Part shown: in pieces, positions 24,173 through 35,204 of the stretch
Layout of the letters: each line of letters begins with the position of its first letter
Position numbering within the stretch: the stretch's first letter is position 1
Assembly (NCBI RefSeq): GCF_020497125.1
Contig: NC_059074.1
Span: 197,728,915-197,792,914, forward strand
Length of the DNA stretch: 64,000 nucleotides
Reading direction: 5' to 3'
Source of the DNA: Mauremys mutica
Lineage: Eukaryota; Chordata; Testudines; Geoemydidae
The notes under the pieces: model-generated
Told to the model about the DNA's origin: nothing
The model's database searches: none
The model's input: the letters and a program-made list of their open reading frames with translations, nothing else
Translations under genes and position numbers: made by a program

Positions 24173-24698
24173 ATGATGACTCAGGACATGTTCATTTTAA
24201 GAACAGATTTGACAAAATACAAAGAAGGTACTAATGTGAGATTTTTAAAGACAGCTACAGCACTCAACCCAAGGTTTAAGAATCTGAAGTGCCTTCCAAA
24301 ATCTGAGAAAAATGAGGTATGGAGCATGCTTTCAGAAGTCTTAAAAGAGCAACACTCCAATGCGGAAACTACAGAACCCGAACCACCAAAAAAGAAAATC
24401 AACCCTCTGCTGGTGGCATCTGACTCAGAGGATGAAAATGAACATGTGTCGGTCTGCACTGTTTTGGGCTGTTATCAAGCAGAACCCATCATCAGCATGG
24501 ATGCATGTCCTCTGGAATGGTGGTTGAAGCATGAAGGGACATATGAATCTTTAGCACATCTGGCATGTAAATATCTTGCAACGCCAGCTACAACACTTCT
24601 CACTTTCAGATGACACTGTAAACAAGAAGCGGACAGCATTATCTCCTGCAAATGTAAACAAACATATTTGTCTAAGTGATTGGCTGAACAAAAAATAG
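24173..24698 (+). pseudogene. hAT transposase C-terminal part (copy 2), frameshifted
   Basis: The plus strand encodes TALNPRFKNLKCLPKSEKN, then VWSMLSEVLKEQ, a PPKKKINPLL segment, an acidic SDSEDENE stretch, and ESLAHLACKYLATPATT. A deletion in the PCE...FSLSGD core shifts the frame at about 24597, after which NKKRTALSPANVNK- and LSDWLNKK-like sequence follows to the stop. The layout matches the C-terminal third of ZBED-like hAT transposases. The N-terminal BED finger and most of the catalytic domain are not in the window. Confidence 0.85.
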
Positions 24699-25254
24699 GA
24701 CTGAGTGGACTTGTAGACTCAAGTTTTACATTGTTTTATTTTTGAATGCAGGTTTTTTTGTACATAATTCTGCTTTTGTAAATTCAATTTTCATGATAAA
24801 GAGATTTCACTACAGTACTTGTATTAGATGAATTGAAAAATACTATTTCTTGTGTTTTTTACAGTGAAAATATTTGTAATAAAAATAAATATGAAGTGAG
24901 GACTGTATACTTTGTATTCTGTGTTGTAATTGAAATCAATATATTTAAAAATGTAGAAAACATCCAAAAATATTTCAATTATATTGTATTCTATTATTGT
25001 TTAACAATGTGATTAATCACAATTTTTTTAATTGTGTGATTAATAGCAATTAATTTTTTTAATTGCTTGACAGCCCTATAATATATTTGAAAATGTAGAA
25101 AAACATCCAAAATATTTAATACATTTCTACTGGTACTTTATTGTTTAACAGTGCGATTAAAACTGCGATTAATCGCAATTCATTTTTTAATCGCAATTAA
25201 TTTTGAGTTAATCGTGTAAGTTAACTGTGATTAATCGACAGCCCTACATGGAAA

Positions 25255-25324
25255 TTGAGGCAGCCGTCTTTGTTGTGGGCATATGGATGAGGAAGTATGA
25301 GGATGGCAGACATTCACAGCAATG

Positions 25325-25375
<51 letters not shown>

Positions 25376-26277
25376 GTATAGAGGTGAGAAATAAATATTA
25401 TGCAAACCCTTGTACCCTAAATGACAGAGGGTCATTATTGGTGAATTAGAGTACGAGGGTTTTAAAATTTTGTAGTTGAAAAATAATTTTACTATTATAA
25501 TGCAAATCAGGCCTCTCAGCTGCAGGGAAATGGAAAACAACAACAGTTACATGTCAGTAACCGTACTACTTTCCCACATTCAGACTGGCAAAAACAATTC
25601 CATTTCTGTATAATATTAAATAAATGTGAACTCTTGGATGAAAAAAAACCCCTAATATATTACACCTTTTAAAAAACCCTCAAGTTCTGTGTGTCTGAAG
25701 AATACAACATTAAGTACTGGTAAGTTTTCAGTGTAACAGTTTAACAAATTGTTGAATCAGTTATTCTGTTTGTAATTCTGAATACTTTTTCCTGTCTCTG
25801 GGGAAATTAATTTACTACAACACACTCAAGTTTGTGCTGTCTCTGAGCTTTCCGACTCTGTCTTGCACTTATTTTTTTTATTTATCTTCATGTAATGTAG
25901 TTGGCTAGTCAGAATACAACCTTGTGACTGTACTTCCATGTAATCCTAGGGTGGCTGCTGTAAAAACTTATTAGGTTTGTATTTCATTGATTACCCCAAT
26001 AATGTAGATTTAGGTTTGAGGGGGAGTTTGTTGGTTTTTTTTATTTGTGTCTACTTTGTCTAGTAAAAAAAGAATACTAGAATCTTAAAAATTTGAACAT
26101 TAGCTACTTAACAATTTGTTTTAAATCTGTGTTTGTTAATCTAATAGAATTGTCATTAACTTCTTTTTAATTTATATTTCTATCTATTTCAAAATTTTCA
26201 ATAATTTGGTATCGCAAACAATCTGTTGATGAGAAAAAATCAATTTTGCTAATCAGAATATAATTATTATTAACTAT
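25255..26277. other. AT-rich DNA, no gene seen
   Basis: AT-rich unique DNA apart from the (TA)n tract at 25327-25373. Confidence 0.45.
25327..25373. repeat. (TA)n microsatellite, about 23 units
   Basis: An uninterrupted TA run just right of the hAT composite. Such runs form cruciforms easily and are unstable. Confidence 0.97.
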
Positions 26278-26420
26278 TTATATTCTGCTAGCACCTAAAA
26301 AACAGGGTTGTGGTCTCACTGTGCTTAGTTTACACATTATACATAGAACAGAAGATAATCCCTGCTCAGAGGCTTTATAACCTAAAAAACCGGACAAACA
26401 GATACAGATTAACACAATAC
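26278..26420 (-). mobile_element. L2-like 3' end fragment
   Basis: Read on the minus strand, this contains the segment corresponding to TTATAAAGCCTCTGAGCAGG followed by GTGCTAGCAGAATAT, the decayed pattern of the L2-like 3' tail seen in plus orientation at 4085 and 27270. No coding part remains. Confidence 0.45.
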
Positions 26421-26739
26421 AATAGCAGTACTGTGTTGCATTCAGAGTATAATTTTTAAAAAAATCCAAATGACAACTGAAACCCGCACAGTGAAGACAA
26501 TTCCAGTATTTTATAAACTGACAGCTATAAACTAAGGTCCCAATCCTGAAAGCTGTTCCAAGCCAGGTGGATTCCTGAGTGGGGCTTTGTGGAGGCACAG
26601 TGATCTGCCAGTATGGAGTATCTTACAGGGGACTAAGCATGATTTCCTTCTGCATATTCAAAATATAAATTACAACAGTCCAAAGAATATTTCACTTTAA
26701 CACAGACCAGACATACTACAAAGGCACTGAAATAAAACA

Positions 26740-27445
26740 AAAAGATATTGGAAACTGGCAGAGCAGCTGCAGAAGCAGCTTAAGCAAGCACTGCTTCCAC
26801 AGAGGGAGCGTAAAATGGGACCCCAGATGGGGGCACCCCTCCACCATAGCATCCTCCAGGCCCAGAATTGTGTAGAGGAAACCACCCCACACCTCAGGGG
26901 ACACTAGCATATGGAGTGTGTCCCCTCTCCCACATCATGTGGCCTTTGGGAAAGAAACTGCAGGGAGGAGCCAGCCAGACTGAAGAAGGCAGAAACAGCT
27001 GCACAAGCAGTTTAAACCAGACTGAGGGATACTGATAACATGTTAAACAATTTTGAATGGACTTTGCCTTGTGCGGGATTGGCTGTTTGCTTCAATCTCT
27101 CCAGTCATCGTCTTTTTCCCCCAGCCTCACTTCACATCTGCCCCCTTCCTTCCTCCCCTTCTCATCAGCCCTCTTTCTTTTTGCTAATCCCCTCCTACCT
27201 AAACCACTCCAATAAAAAATAAAAAAATAACCAACAAAAGCTCACATAGCATGACAATTGCCATCATCCCATTAATCGCTCGGGTTGTTCGTTATATCCC
27301 TTTCTCCTACCCTTTGTCTGTCTTGTTTACTTAGATGGTAAGCTCTTCAGGGCATGGACTGTCTGTTACTCTGTGTATGAATGTACCTAAATCAATGCAG
27401 CTCTGATCTTGGCTGGTTCTTGGTACTATTGTAATAAATACAATT
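26740..27445 (+). mobile_element. L2-like LINE/SINE composite fragment
   Basis: The left part has GGCAGAGCAGCTGCAGAAGC, matching the 3750 region. The right part (from about 27290) has TTATATCCCTTTCTCCTACC, ATGGTAAGCTCTTCAGGGCA and an AATAAATACAATTAATG end. The layout is the same as at 3700-4245 and 49340-50085, so it is treated as one repeat family. The boundaries are approximate. Confidence 0.55.
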
Positions 27446-28368
27446 AATGAAAATGAATTGAAAAGTTGAAAGTAATGTGATCACCACTGAAAAAAGGCAG
27501 CGTTGACCAAGTAACCACACAGCGCAGGTTTTCCCTACACTTCAGATTGCCAAATGTTGACCTATTTTTAAAATGACAATGACTATTTATATATATTAGC
27601 AAACCCAATGATGCACCAATCTTTGTTTGGTTAATATTTCAGCTATCTCATGAGGGCCAACACTTTGTCCTTATTTTGTTAGCGCCGATGGCGTTTAAGC
27701 AGTCTGGAAGCTAACTCATGTTGAGCCTCACAATAACATGAGGATTCCCTCTGCATATTTGAAATACCTTTTAAAATTATTTAACTTACAACTGCGAAAC
27801 AGGAAGATCATCTTATGGCAGTGCCTAGCATTTTGAACACATACTTGGCAGTGTAAGAAGTTAAAATGTTAGCAAATACAGGTGTATATTGTACATTTAC
27901 TAGGGGGAAATATAGTATATTATTACTTATTAAGTTGCAATGTGTCTACAGGTAAATGTCATTAAGTAATAACACTGACTATCCTACTACAGGATAATGA
28001 GAAAATGTTCACAGAAGAAGATAGAAACATAATGAACAAGGTGCATATTGAATTTGGATAGATAGCTAAAAAAAATGTGGAATAAATGTGGAGAAAAATT
28101 AATAGGCTTTTGTCCAAAGATATAATATCTTCATAATAGGGAAATACAGTCTGGATTCCAACTAAGGTATAGCTGTTTCCTAGTTTTACGTTATGAAGCA
28201 CAAATATAACCATTCTTTCTTGCACCTGCAATAGTTAGCTATTGTTGCTCATAAAACAAGCAGTACTGAAAGCTCTTTAACAATGCATGCTTTTTGAAAA
28301 CCAGATGATCTTTACAGATAAGCCAAAGCTCCAGAGAGGTTGATAAGGAAGGCCATGCTTAGACAGTA
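27446..28368. other. No gene seen
   Basis: AT-rich unique DNA without supported features. Confidence 0.4.
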
Positions 28369-28990
28369 TTGCTGGCAGGGACTGGGAGGACCAAGCAGGA
28401 GCTCCTGGCTGGTTGCTGGGACTGGGTAGTTGAACGCCCTGAGTCTAGGGCAAAGAAGGTGCTGGGGCCATGGGAAAGTCACCCAGGGAGAAATAGCAGC
28501 ATTGGGAGAAATTAAATTCTCACAGCAAGAGGCTGCTATCTATAGGGTCTCAGGGTCGGGACTTGGAGTAGTGGGTAGGCCCAGGTCCCCTCCCCACTAG
28601 GGAATTGGCATTGGACTGAGATACTACATCCTGGAAGTAGGAAACACAGATGGTGACACAGCTGGAGTGCTGAGTCATGAAGAGGGCACTGCGGTTCCTG
28701 AGACTGCCAGAGGGGCTGCAGGCAGAGACACAATGATGGTGTGTGAGCTGTGGACAGAGGGTGTTGGCCTCAGGCTAATCCCCAGAGTGACAAGGAAGAG
28801 GCACCAATAGGGTAGTGAGAGATGTACTCCATGACAATGACCACCAGTAAACTTGATTGTTTAATGCTGGTAGACAGAGCACCTGCCTTCAATGTGAGTT
28901 TGCTAGGGAAATAAATCTAATAGCATTGTAAGTGGGTTATTTCGCTACCCATGGGAGGCTAATATGTTGCAGAGCCGGGTTTGAAAGTAT
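28369..28990. other. GC-rich unassigned repeat-like block
   Basis: A GC-rich island in AT-rich surroundings, with purine-rich AGGGACTGGGAGGACC-type motifs, GGTAGGCCCAGGTCCCC and an AATAAATC near 28909. Composition and motif style resemble the block at 46330-46915, suggesting LTR-derived sequence, but I found no matching ends or duplications. Confidence 0.35.
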
Positions 28991-29300
28991 AATCCCCTCA
29001 GGCAAGGTGATGCAGTCCGGCCATCTCAACACAACTGAAATTACAGAATAGTGAAGTGTTTTGTACAGTAACTTCAGCAGCTTGAAGTACTAATCTTACT
29101 TTTTTTGCTACTCGGAATTTTTCAAATGAGTAGTAATTAAAGGTTTGGTGTCCCTTTCTTTCATGAGTTTGGGCTTCAGTGATTTTTCCAAAGTAATATC
29201 ATAATAAAATGCACGTGATGTCACAGGATCATCTTCCCTCTCTCCTGATCTCCCTCTGGGCTCAGCTCAGGGCCAGAAAAGTGGTTCTCCAACCTTGATC
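28991..29300. other. No gene seen
   Basis: Unassigned sequence. Confidence 0.35.
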
Positions 29301-29405
29301 TCATAGACTCACAAGACTGACGCCAGAAGAGACCATCATGATCATCTAGTCTGACCTCCTGCACACTGCAAACCACAGAACCTCACCCACCCACTCCTGT
29401 AATAG
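29301..29405 (-). mobile_element. CR1 3' tail fragment
   Basis: On the minus strand this reads CAGGAGGTCAGACTAGATGA followed by a TGGTCTCTTCTGGC segment and GAGTCTATGAGA, the conserved CR1 3' UTR end. Only about 100 bp remain, an extreme 5' truncation. Confidence 0.85.
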
Positions 29406-30880
29406 ACCCCTTTTCTGGTGGTCTAGCCAATTTGCTTGGCTTCTCCTCATCCTCAACCTCCTCCTGTATAGCTTGAAAACACCTAAACATTTCTGGATAT
29501 GCCCACACAGTCCCAATGTCCTGAATTACATTTGCCTTCCCACTACACAGTGCTCCCCAAAGTGTAAGAAATGGGAAGTGACAATAAAGAAAGGCCAAAA
29601 AATGTCAAGAAGAGGAACAAGGTAGAGTGTGCAGCTTGTGTCTAGCTTCCCAAACAAGTCACACCATGAAGTGTAGGAGTTAGATCCCCATCACGAACCA
29701 TCACTCTTTGCCCAAAAAGTAATGATACACACTCTCTCACAAATGGCAAAAATAAAGTACAGCAATATAGTCACGATAGCAAGTGAGACAACTTTTTCTT
29801 TTAAGCTTTCATTTAAAGCTTCAAATGCCAGTAATGCACTCTACTTATACAACAATGCATATATTTATCATGGGCTATCATTAGTGTCAAACTAATTTCC
29901 CCCAATTAAATCCAATACACATTCCTTTAGTTATAATGGACAGAGACTTGGTTTTTGACTGACTCATTGTATTTATTGGTATTACTACTTCCGTAAAAGA
30001 GAATGGGAAAGTGGGTAGGTTTAGAAATAACATGGAAGGAACATCTTTATTTTCAGTACTGAATGTTGCCCAAAAGTTGCATAAATCTCCCCTTCCAGTC
30101 TGACAAGCTTTCTACATTTTTAATTATGCTTCCCAGTAGCTATTATGGAATGGACAAGAAACTTGAAACGTACTGTAAGTGAGCACACTTATGTTTTAAT
30201 GAAAAATGTTATTTCAGTAGTTTGCAAAAGCAAACTATCTTCAAAGGTTGTGCCCCGATTTCAGAATAAATTAAAAGGAAAATACAGCCAAATTCTGTCT
30301 TCACTTAAAGCCCGAGAAGAACCAAGAGAACGACAAAGCAGAATTTGGCCCAGAGCATGAACACATAATTGATATGCAAACTTCATAATAGTTCATTTGT
30401 TTTAAAGAACATTGAAACTTGCTCTGTATCACCTCTTCATATAGTGCACAACTGTATTGCTTTTGCTCCATTTTCCTTGAAGGAAGCAGATTCCCCCAAA
30501 GGATCTGTTCAGTATAAGCAGCTAAAGTATTAGCTATTTACAATTTGCAATTTCCATCTACCTTGCAGATAATTTTAAATCTTACAATGAGATGTGATAT
30601 TAGACAAAATACAATTTTTACAAATAAACAAAGTATATGAAATGTCTCCTCTGAAATAAATTCCATGCATCTCTAATTTAATTATGAATGCTTTTTCTAT
30701 TACCACTAAATATTGAAGATACCATATCTGTACATACTGGTATATTTAAGATAATCCTCTACTACAACCCATTTAATTCTAAAAAATTCTCTTTATAAAA
30801 TAAAAAAGTCTGTGCTTGCAACTTTGCAGCTCACTTCCATTAAACCAGATTATGATGACAAAATAACAGAAATGTTTGCA
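29406..30880. other. No gene seen
   Basis: AT-rich unique DNA. Small open frames lack any recognisable domain. Confidence 0.45.
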
Positions 30881-31058
30881 TGAGAAGACGTAATGCTGTA
30901 TGATTGAATATGACCATTTATATAATTGATATGACCACTGTTGCACAATTGCAACAAATCTTGTACAAAATACGTCATATAAGGTGTCAATGGAAAAGTT
31001 ATGATTTGCTAAGTATGATTATCCTGATATATGCATGTATCATCTTTGTATCTGAACT

Positions 31059-31736
31059 CAGAGGTGACATGTGGGGGGGGCATGTGGAGTCATGTGCCCC
31101 ACCAAATTTTTCTAGAATTTGCTGGCCCCGCTAAGTCATATGCTGTGGCTGGGACCCTTCCCTGCACAGCAGCTGCTAGGGCCAGCAAGCTGGGACCTGT
31201 GGCCATGGGGAGAGGCAGTAGCAAACATCTGGAAGCAGCAGGTGGGGCTGCTGAAGTTAAAAGGAGAGGTACTGGCAGGGGCGGCTCTAGGAATCCTGCC
31301 GCCCCAAGCAGGGCGGCGAGCCGCGGGGCGCACTCTGGCAGTCGCCGGTCCCACGGCTCCGGGGACCTCTGGCAGACGTGCCTGCGGAGGTTCCGCTGGT
31401 CCCGCAGCTCTGGTGGAGCATCCGCTGGCCTGCCTGTGGGAGGTCCACTGAAGCCGCGGTACCAGCGGACCCTCCGCAGTCATGCCTGCGGGAGGTCCAG
31501 TGGTCCCGCGCCTCCGGTGGACCTCCCGCAGGCATGACTGCGGAAGGTCCGCTGGAGCCGGCTGCCGCCCTGCCGGCAAAATGCCGCCCCAAGCGCGTGC
31601 TTGGCGCGCTGGGGTCTGGAGCCGGCCCTGGGTACTGGGTGTGTGTGTGATTCAAGTTGTTGGGAAGGGGTAGGCAAACTTTTAAATTATGACTCCCCCC
31701 ATCCCCCACACTATCAGCAGGCACCTGTTGTCTCTG
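31059..31736. mobile_element. hAT MITE (host of a second MITE)
   Basis: Begins CAGAGGTGACATGTG and ends GTTGTCTCTG. Flanks TCTGAACT (31051-31058) and TCTGAAGT (31737-31744) agree at 7 of 8 positions, a hAT-length duplication. About 315 bp are its own sequence; the rest is the younger MITE at 31276-31630. It contains no coding capacity. Confidence 0.75.
31276..31630. mobile_element. hAT MITE, 355 bp, nested
   Basis: Begins CAGGGGCGGCTCTAG and ends GGAGCCGGCCCTG, with a perfect 8-bp duplication GGTACTGG (31268-31275 and 31631-31638). It is very GC-rich, with several tandem and inverted copies of a CCTGCGG(A/G)GGTCC(A/G)CTGG unit, which produce long open frames on both strands. These are artefacts of composition and repeat structure. 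It belongs to the terminal family of 1758-1938 and 32173-32367. Confidence 0.93.
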
Positions 31737-32172
31737 TCTGAAGTTATGAATATTGGCTATGGTCTGGTATCTTACACGTGTCGTATTCCCGAGTAACACC
31801 CCCAGACAGAATTTACATTAGGGCCAGACAGCTATGTGTTGATGGCCCCTTAAGGATACTCCACTCACAATGGGCCATAGAAGAAACTCATCCCGCCAAG
31901 ATAGCTCTTCCTGTGGATGCCCAGAGTTCAAGGGGCCAATGGCCACCCCATGTGGTTCAGTAAAGTACATGAGGACATGTGATATGCTCCTGTGACCCTG
32001 GACTCCATTTGGGCCAGTAACTTTCCACAAACAGAGGCTGTGGGCTTCCTTTGGGACAGTAAAATTCCATACACATAGCAGAGGATATAAAAGGACCCCT
32101 GAGATATCTCCATTTTTTCTTCAATTTCTGTTTCATTTCTCTGGACTGTATTTCTAACACGGAAGCTTTAAC

Positions 32173-32367
32173 CAGGGGCCGCTCTAGGCATTTTGCCGCC
32201 CCAAGCACAGCAGGCAGGCTGCCTTTGGCGGCATGCCTGCGGAGGGTCCACTGGTCCCGCAGCTTCGGCGGACCTCCCGCACGCCCTCATGGCGACCAGC
32301 AGAGCGCCCCCAGTGGCTTGCCGCCCCAAGCACTTGCTTGGCGTGGTGGTGCCTGGAGCCGCCCCTG
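32173..32367. mobile_element. hAT MITE, 195 bp
   Basis: Begins CAGGGGCCGCTCTAGGC and ends GGAGCCGCCCCTG. Flanks GCTTTAAC (32165-32172) and GCTCTAAC (32368-32375) agree at 7 of 8. It shares TTGCCGCCCCAAGCAC and the CCTGCGGAGGGTCC unit with the 31276 element, of which it looks like a shorter relative. It is inserted in the LTR-like repeat. Confidence 0.9.
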
Positions 32368-32571
32368 GCTCTAACAAGGACTAATAACCTCCAACCTGTT
32401 TAGGTGATTTCGGAGAGACTTTTGCAAGCTAGCAGTTTATTCCATCACTGCAGTGATCCTGATCTATGAACATTGAAAAATTACTTGTATGTATATGATC
32501 TATTAACCATTTATAACTCTTTCCTTCTTTGCTTTTATTAGTAAACCCTCAATTTTTAGTTATTAAAGGAT

Positions 32572-33165
32572 TGGCATCAGAAATGATGCAAGTCCTCTGG
32601 AATTGTGGTTGAAGCATGAAGGGACATATGAAACTTTAGCACACCTGGCACGTAAATATCTTGTGACTCCGGATACAACAGTGACATGTGAATGTCTGTT
32701 TTCACTTTCAGATGACACTATAAACAAGAAGCAGGCAGCATTAGCTCCCATAAATGTAAACAAACTTGTTTATCTGAGTGACTGACTGAACAAGAAGTAG
32801 GACTGAGTGGATTTGTAGACTCTAAAGTTTTACATTGTGTTATTTTTGAATGCAGGTTTTTTTGTACATAATTCTACATTTGTAAGATCAACTTTCATGA
32901 TAAAGAGATTGCATTACAGTATCTGTATTAAGTTAACTGAAAAATACTATTTCTTTTGTTTTTTACAGCACAAATATTTCTAATAAAAAATAACATAAAG
33001 TGAGCACTGTACACTTTGTATTCTGTGTTTTAATTGAAATCAATATATTTTAAAATGTAGAAAACATCCACAAATATTTAAATAAATGGTAAATAAATGG
33101 TATTCTCTTATTGTTTAACAGCGCGATTAATCGCAATTACTTTTTTTAATTGCTTGAAAGCCCTA
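32572..33165 (+). mobile_element. hAT transposon 3' end fragment (copy 3)
   Basis: Homologous to 24490-25078. It starts inside the transposase (GATGCAAGTCCTCTGG), covers the 3' UTR with the TTTTTTTGTACATAATTCTAC segment, and ends TTAATTGCTTGAAAGCCCTA, the same terminus type as at 25078. The 5' half is absent. It begins near the same point as the inverted arm at 23645, which may mark a shared breakpoint. Confidence 0.85.
32603..32785 (+). pseudogene. hAT dimerisation domain (copy 3)
   Basis: Encodes ETLAHLARKYLVTPDTTVTC, ECLFSLSDDTINKKQAALAP and INVNKLVYLSD before a stop that truncates the terminal LNKK. The Pro of the usual PCE triplet is Thr (TCE), and Gly of SLSGD is Asp. It is a decayed fragment without the catalytic domain. 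Confidence 0.85.
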
Positions 33166-33169
33166 ATTT

Positions 33170-33290
33170 AGACTGGAAGCTTTTTAGGGCCAGGACCATC
33201 TCTTACTCTGTGTGTATACAGTATCTAACACAATAAGTCAGCCAGGGCCGCTCGAAAGTACTGTTATAAAAATTGATAATAAAATAACAA
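33170..33290 (+). mobile_element. L2-like 3' end fragment
   Basis: Shows TTTAGACTGGAAGC, GGGCCAGGACCATCTCTTAC, GTATACAGTATCTAACACAA and an AATAAAATAAC end. It is the same 3' pattern as the tails at 4085 and 27290, directly abutting the hAT fragment. Confidence 0.55.
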
Positions 33291-33291
33291 C

Positions 33292-33979
33292 ACAGCACCT
33301 AGCTTTCTGCTTTCTACAAGACAGCCTCAGTTTCAAAGGGAGAGAAAATTAAATCTTATTTATAATACTGATGTATCAAACCATGTATATATAATATCTA
33401 TGCTGTGTGTACCATGATATTAAAAACTACCCTACAAAACAGGGTTGTTTAAAAAAAAAAAGAGTAAATACAATACATTTCCCCCCCAAATCCTCCTCTC
33501 CAGTTTTTCAGCCAGCAACATTATTAGACAGTAGTTGTGAAGAGATATTTAAGTCTAAGGCCTGAACATCTTAATTGGGAAAGAGTGTTAAAAGTTAAAG
33601 AGTCACACTCACTTAAATGTATGAAAATGTTTATCAGGGGCTTTTAAAGTCAAGTAGGGTCAAACATAACAGAGAGGTCCCTGCCACCACCCAATAATGG
33701 AGACCTCTACAAAAGGGTTGTTTTAAATTCCTTTATTGCACTTTGTGCTGTAAGAGAGCTTTCCAGCTATTAATGGAAACTGCTGAGGATTAGAATGGTA
33801 ACTTGTGTCCTCCCCCCGCCCCCATATGAAGGACATTTCTGAACTGATCAAATAGCTTGTGTAAGTGCAGAATGCACTGTACAGTATACAAATCGGGCCT
33901 TGAAGCCAACAATAAAATTCATAAATATTGTCCATCTTCTGTGGATTCCAAATTAGTGAACAAGGCCACCACAGTCATT
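33292..33979. other. No gene seen
   Basis: AT-rich unique DNA with short C and A runs. Confidence 0.4.
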
Positions 33980-34060
33980 GATTCATAGCCTATAAGGACA
34001 GAAGGGACCATTTTGATAATCTGGTCTGACTACCTGCATAAACAGAGGTCATAGAGGATG
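33980..34060 (-). mobile_element. CR1 3' tail fragment
   Basis: Read on the minus strand it contains the CAGGTAGTCAGACCAGAT segment, a GGTCCCTTCTGTCC segment and GCTATGAATC, a decayed CR1 3' end comparable to 29301-29405. Confidence 0.75.
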
Positions 34061-34811
34061 TTACAGGAACCAAAGGCATCACAGCAAACATAAATGGGAT
34101 TGTAGAGGAAGAAACAATGGACTATGCAAGAAAGCAAAGAACTATGCAACAGAAAATGGGCTAAATGTGAAAAAGGAAGAATTAGCTACTTTTCAAATAA
34201 ATAAGAGGAGAGAATAGAGAAAGTTAACAAAAGATAAATGAGAAAAAAATGAAAAGAATAGATTAAAAATGAAAAACGTATAAGAGAATACAAGAAAAGG
34301 GATAAAGAAACTAAAAAATATGAATAAGCAAAACAAGATTCAACAAAATGTTTAGGTGAGGCAACTTACTAATGCTCTTTTATAGTATATACATAGAAGT
34401 AGAAAAACTATTTAGAAGGCACTCAAAATCCACACAAGTCATTCTTAAGAGATTTTAGCTATATCTGAATCAGGATTAGAAAATAGCTTCATTCCAATAT
34501 TAGATCCAAACTGAAACCAAAATTATTAGGGGGAAGAGTTGTATTAGATATCCTAGTTTTGGAGACATCTCTAACTAACATGCATCTCTTTCAAGGCAGG
34601 AATGTAAGTAAACAACATGAGTCAGTTAATAAGGTGTGAAACGTTCACTCGTCAAGTCTTCTGTACAAATCTGAAAGTAAACTTTTAACTCTAATATTTA
34701 ATGAAGTAACGAGAAGACTGGTATCGTGTATTGGCCATATGGTGAGTAAGAGTGGCCAATTTTTCCTTCTTTTTTTCATTTCTCTCTCTTTTTTTCTGTA
34801 TGCTAAGCAAC
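34061..34811. other. Purine-rich then AT-rich DNA, no gene seen
   Basis: From about 34080 to 34350 the plus strand is strikingly A/G-rich (GAAAAGAATAGATTAAAAAT and similar). The rest is AT-rich. No coding feature is supported. Confidence 0.4.
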
Positions 34812-35204
34812 TAAGGCCTGGTCTACACTAGGACTTTAATTCGAATTTAGCAGCGTTAATTCGAACTAACCGCTCAACCGTCCACACCAGGAAGCCATTT
34901 AATTCGAACTAGAGGGCTCGTTAGTTCGAATTTGGTACTCCACCCCGACAGGTGGAGTAACGCTAAATTCGACATGGCTAGCTCGAATTAGGCTAGGTGT
35001 GGATGCAAATCGAACTTAGTAGCTCCGGGAGCTATCCCACAGTGCACCACTCTGTTGACGCTCTGGACAGCAGTCCGAGCTTGGATTCTCTGACCAGCCA
35101 CACAGGAAATGACCCGGGAAAATTTGAATTCATTTTCCTGTCTGGGCACTTTGAATCTGACGTCCTGGCTGGACATCGGGGCGAGCTCCGCAGCACCTGC
35201 AACG

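Larger units (their letters stand above)
23040..25246. mobile_element. Mosaic fold-back hAT transposon remnant, 2.2 kb
   Basis: The left end is TAGGGCTGTCAAGCGATTAA and the right end is ATTAATCGACAGCCCTA. Flanks CATGGGAG (23032-23039) and CATGGAAA (25247-25254) agree at 6 of 8 positions, compatible with a decayed hAT 8-bp duplication. Two more internal termini occur: TAGGGCTGTCAATTAATC at 23656 and AATTGCTTGACAGCCCTA ending at 25078. About 600 bp at 23040-23645 is the inverted copy of about 24465-25078, so the element carries transposase C-terminal sequence twice, in opposite orientations. AT-rich ATTAATCGCAATT-type subterminal repeats are abundant at every end. Confidence 0.82.
30890..32571 (+). 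mobile_element. LTR-like repeat carrying nested MITEs
   Basis: The outer sequence is interrupted twice. With the insertions removed, a TTGTATCTGAA segment joins GTTATGAATATTGG, and the CTAACACGGAAGCTTTAAC region joins AAGGACTAATAACC. A TATA-like GATATAAAAGG lies at about 32084 and a CCATTTATAACTC segment near 32506. This arrangement suits an LTR promoter region, but no TG...CA ends with a target duplication were found, so the LTR assignment is inference. It is followed directly by a hAT fragment. Confidence 0.45.

Noticed and set aside
31031..31799. Several long open frames on both strands (up to 170 codons)
   Set aside because: They lie in a GC-rich MITE with repeated units and overlap each other in most frames; low stop-codon density from composition explains them.
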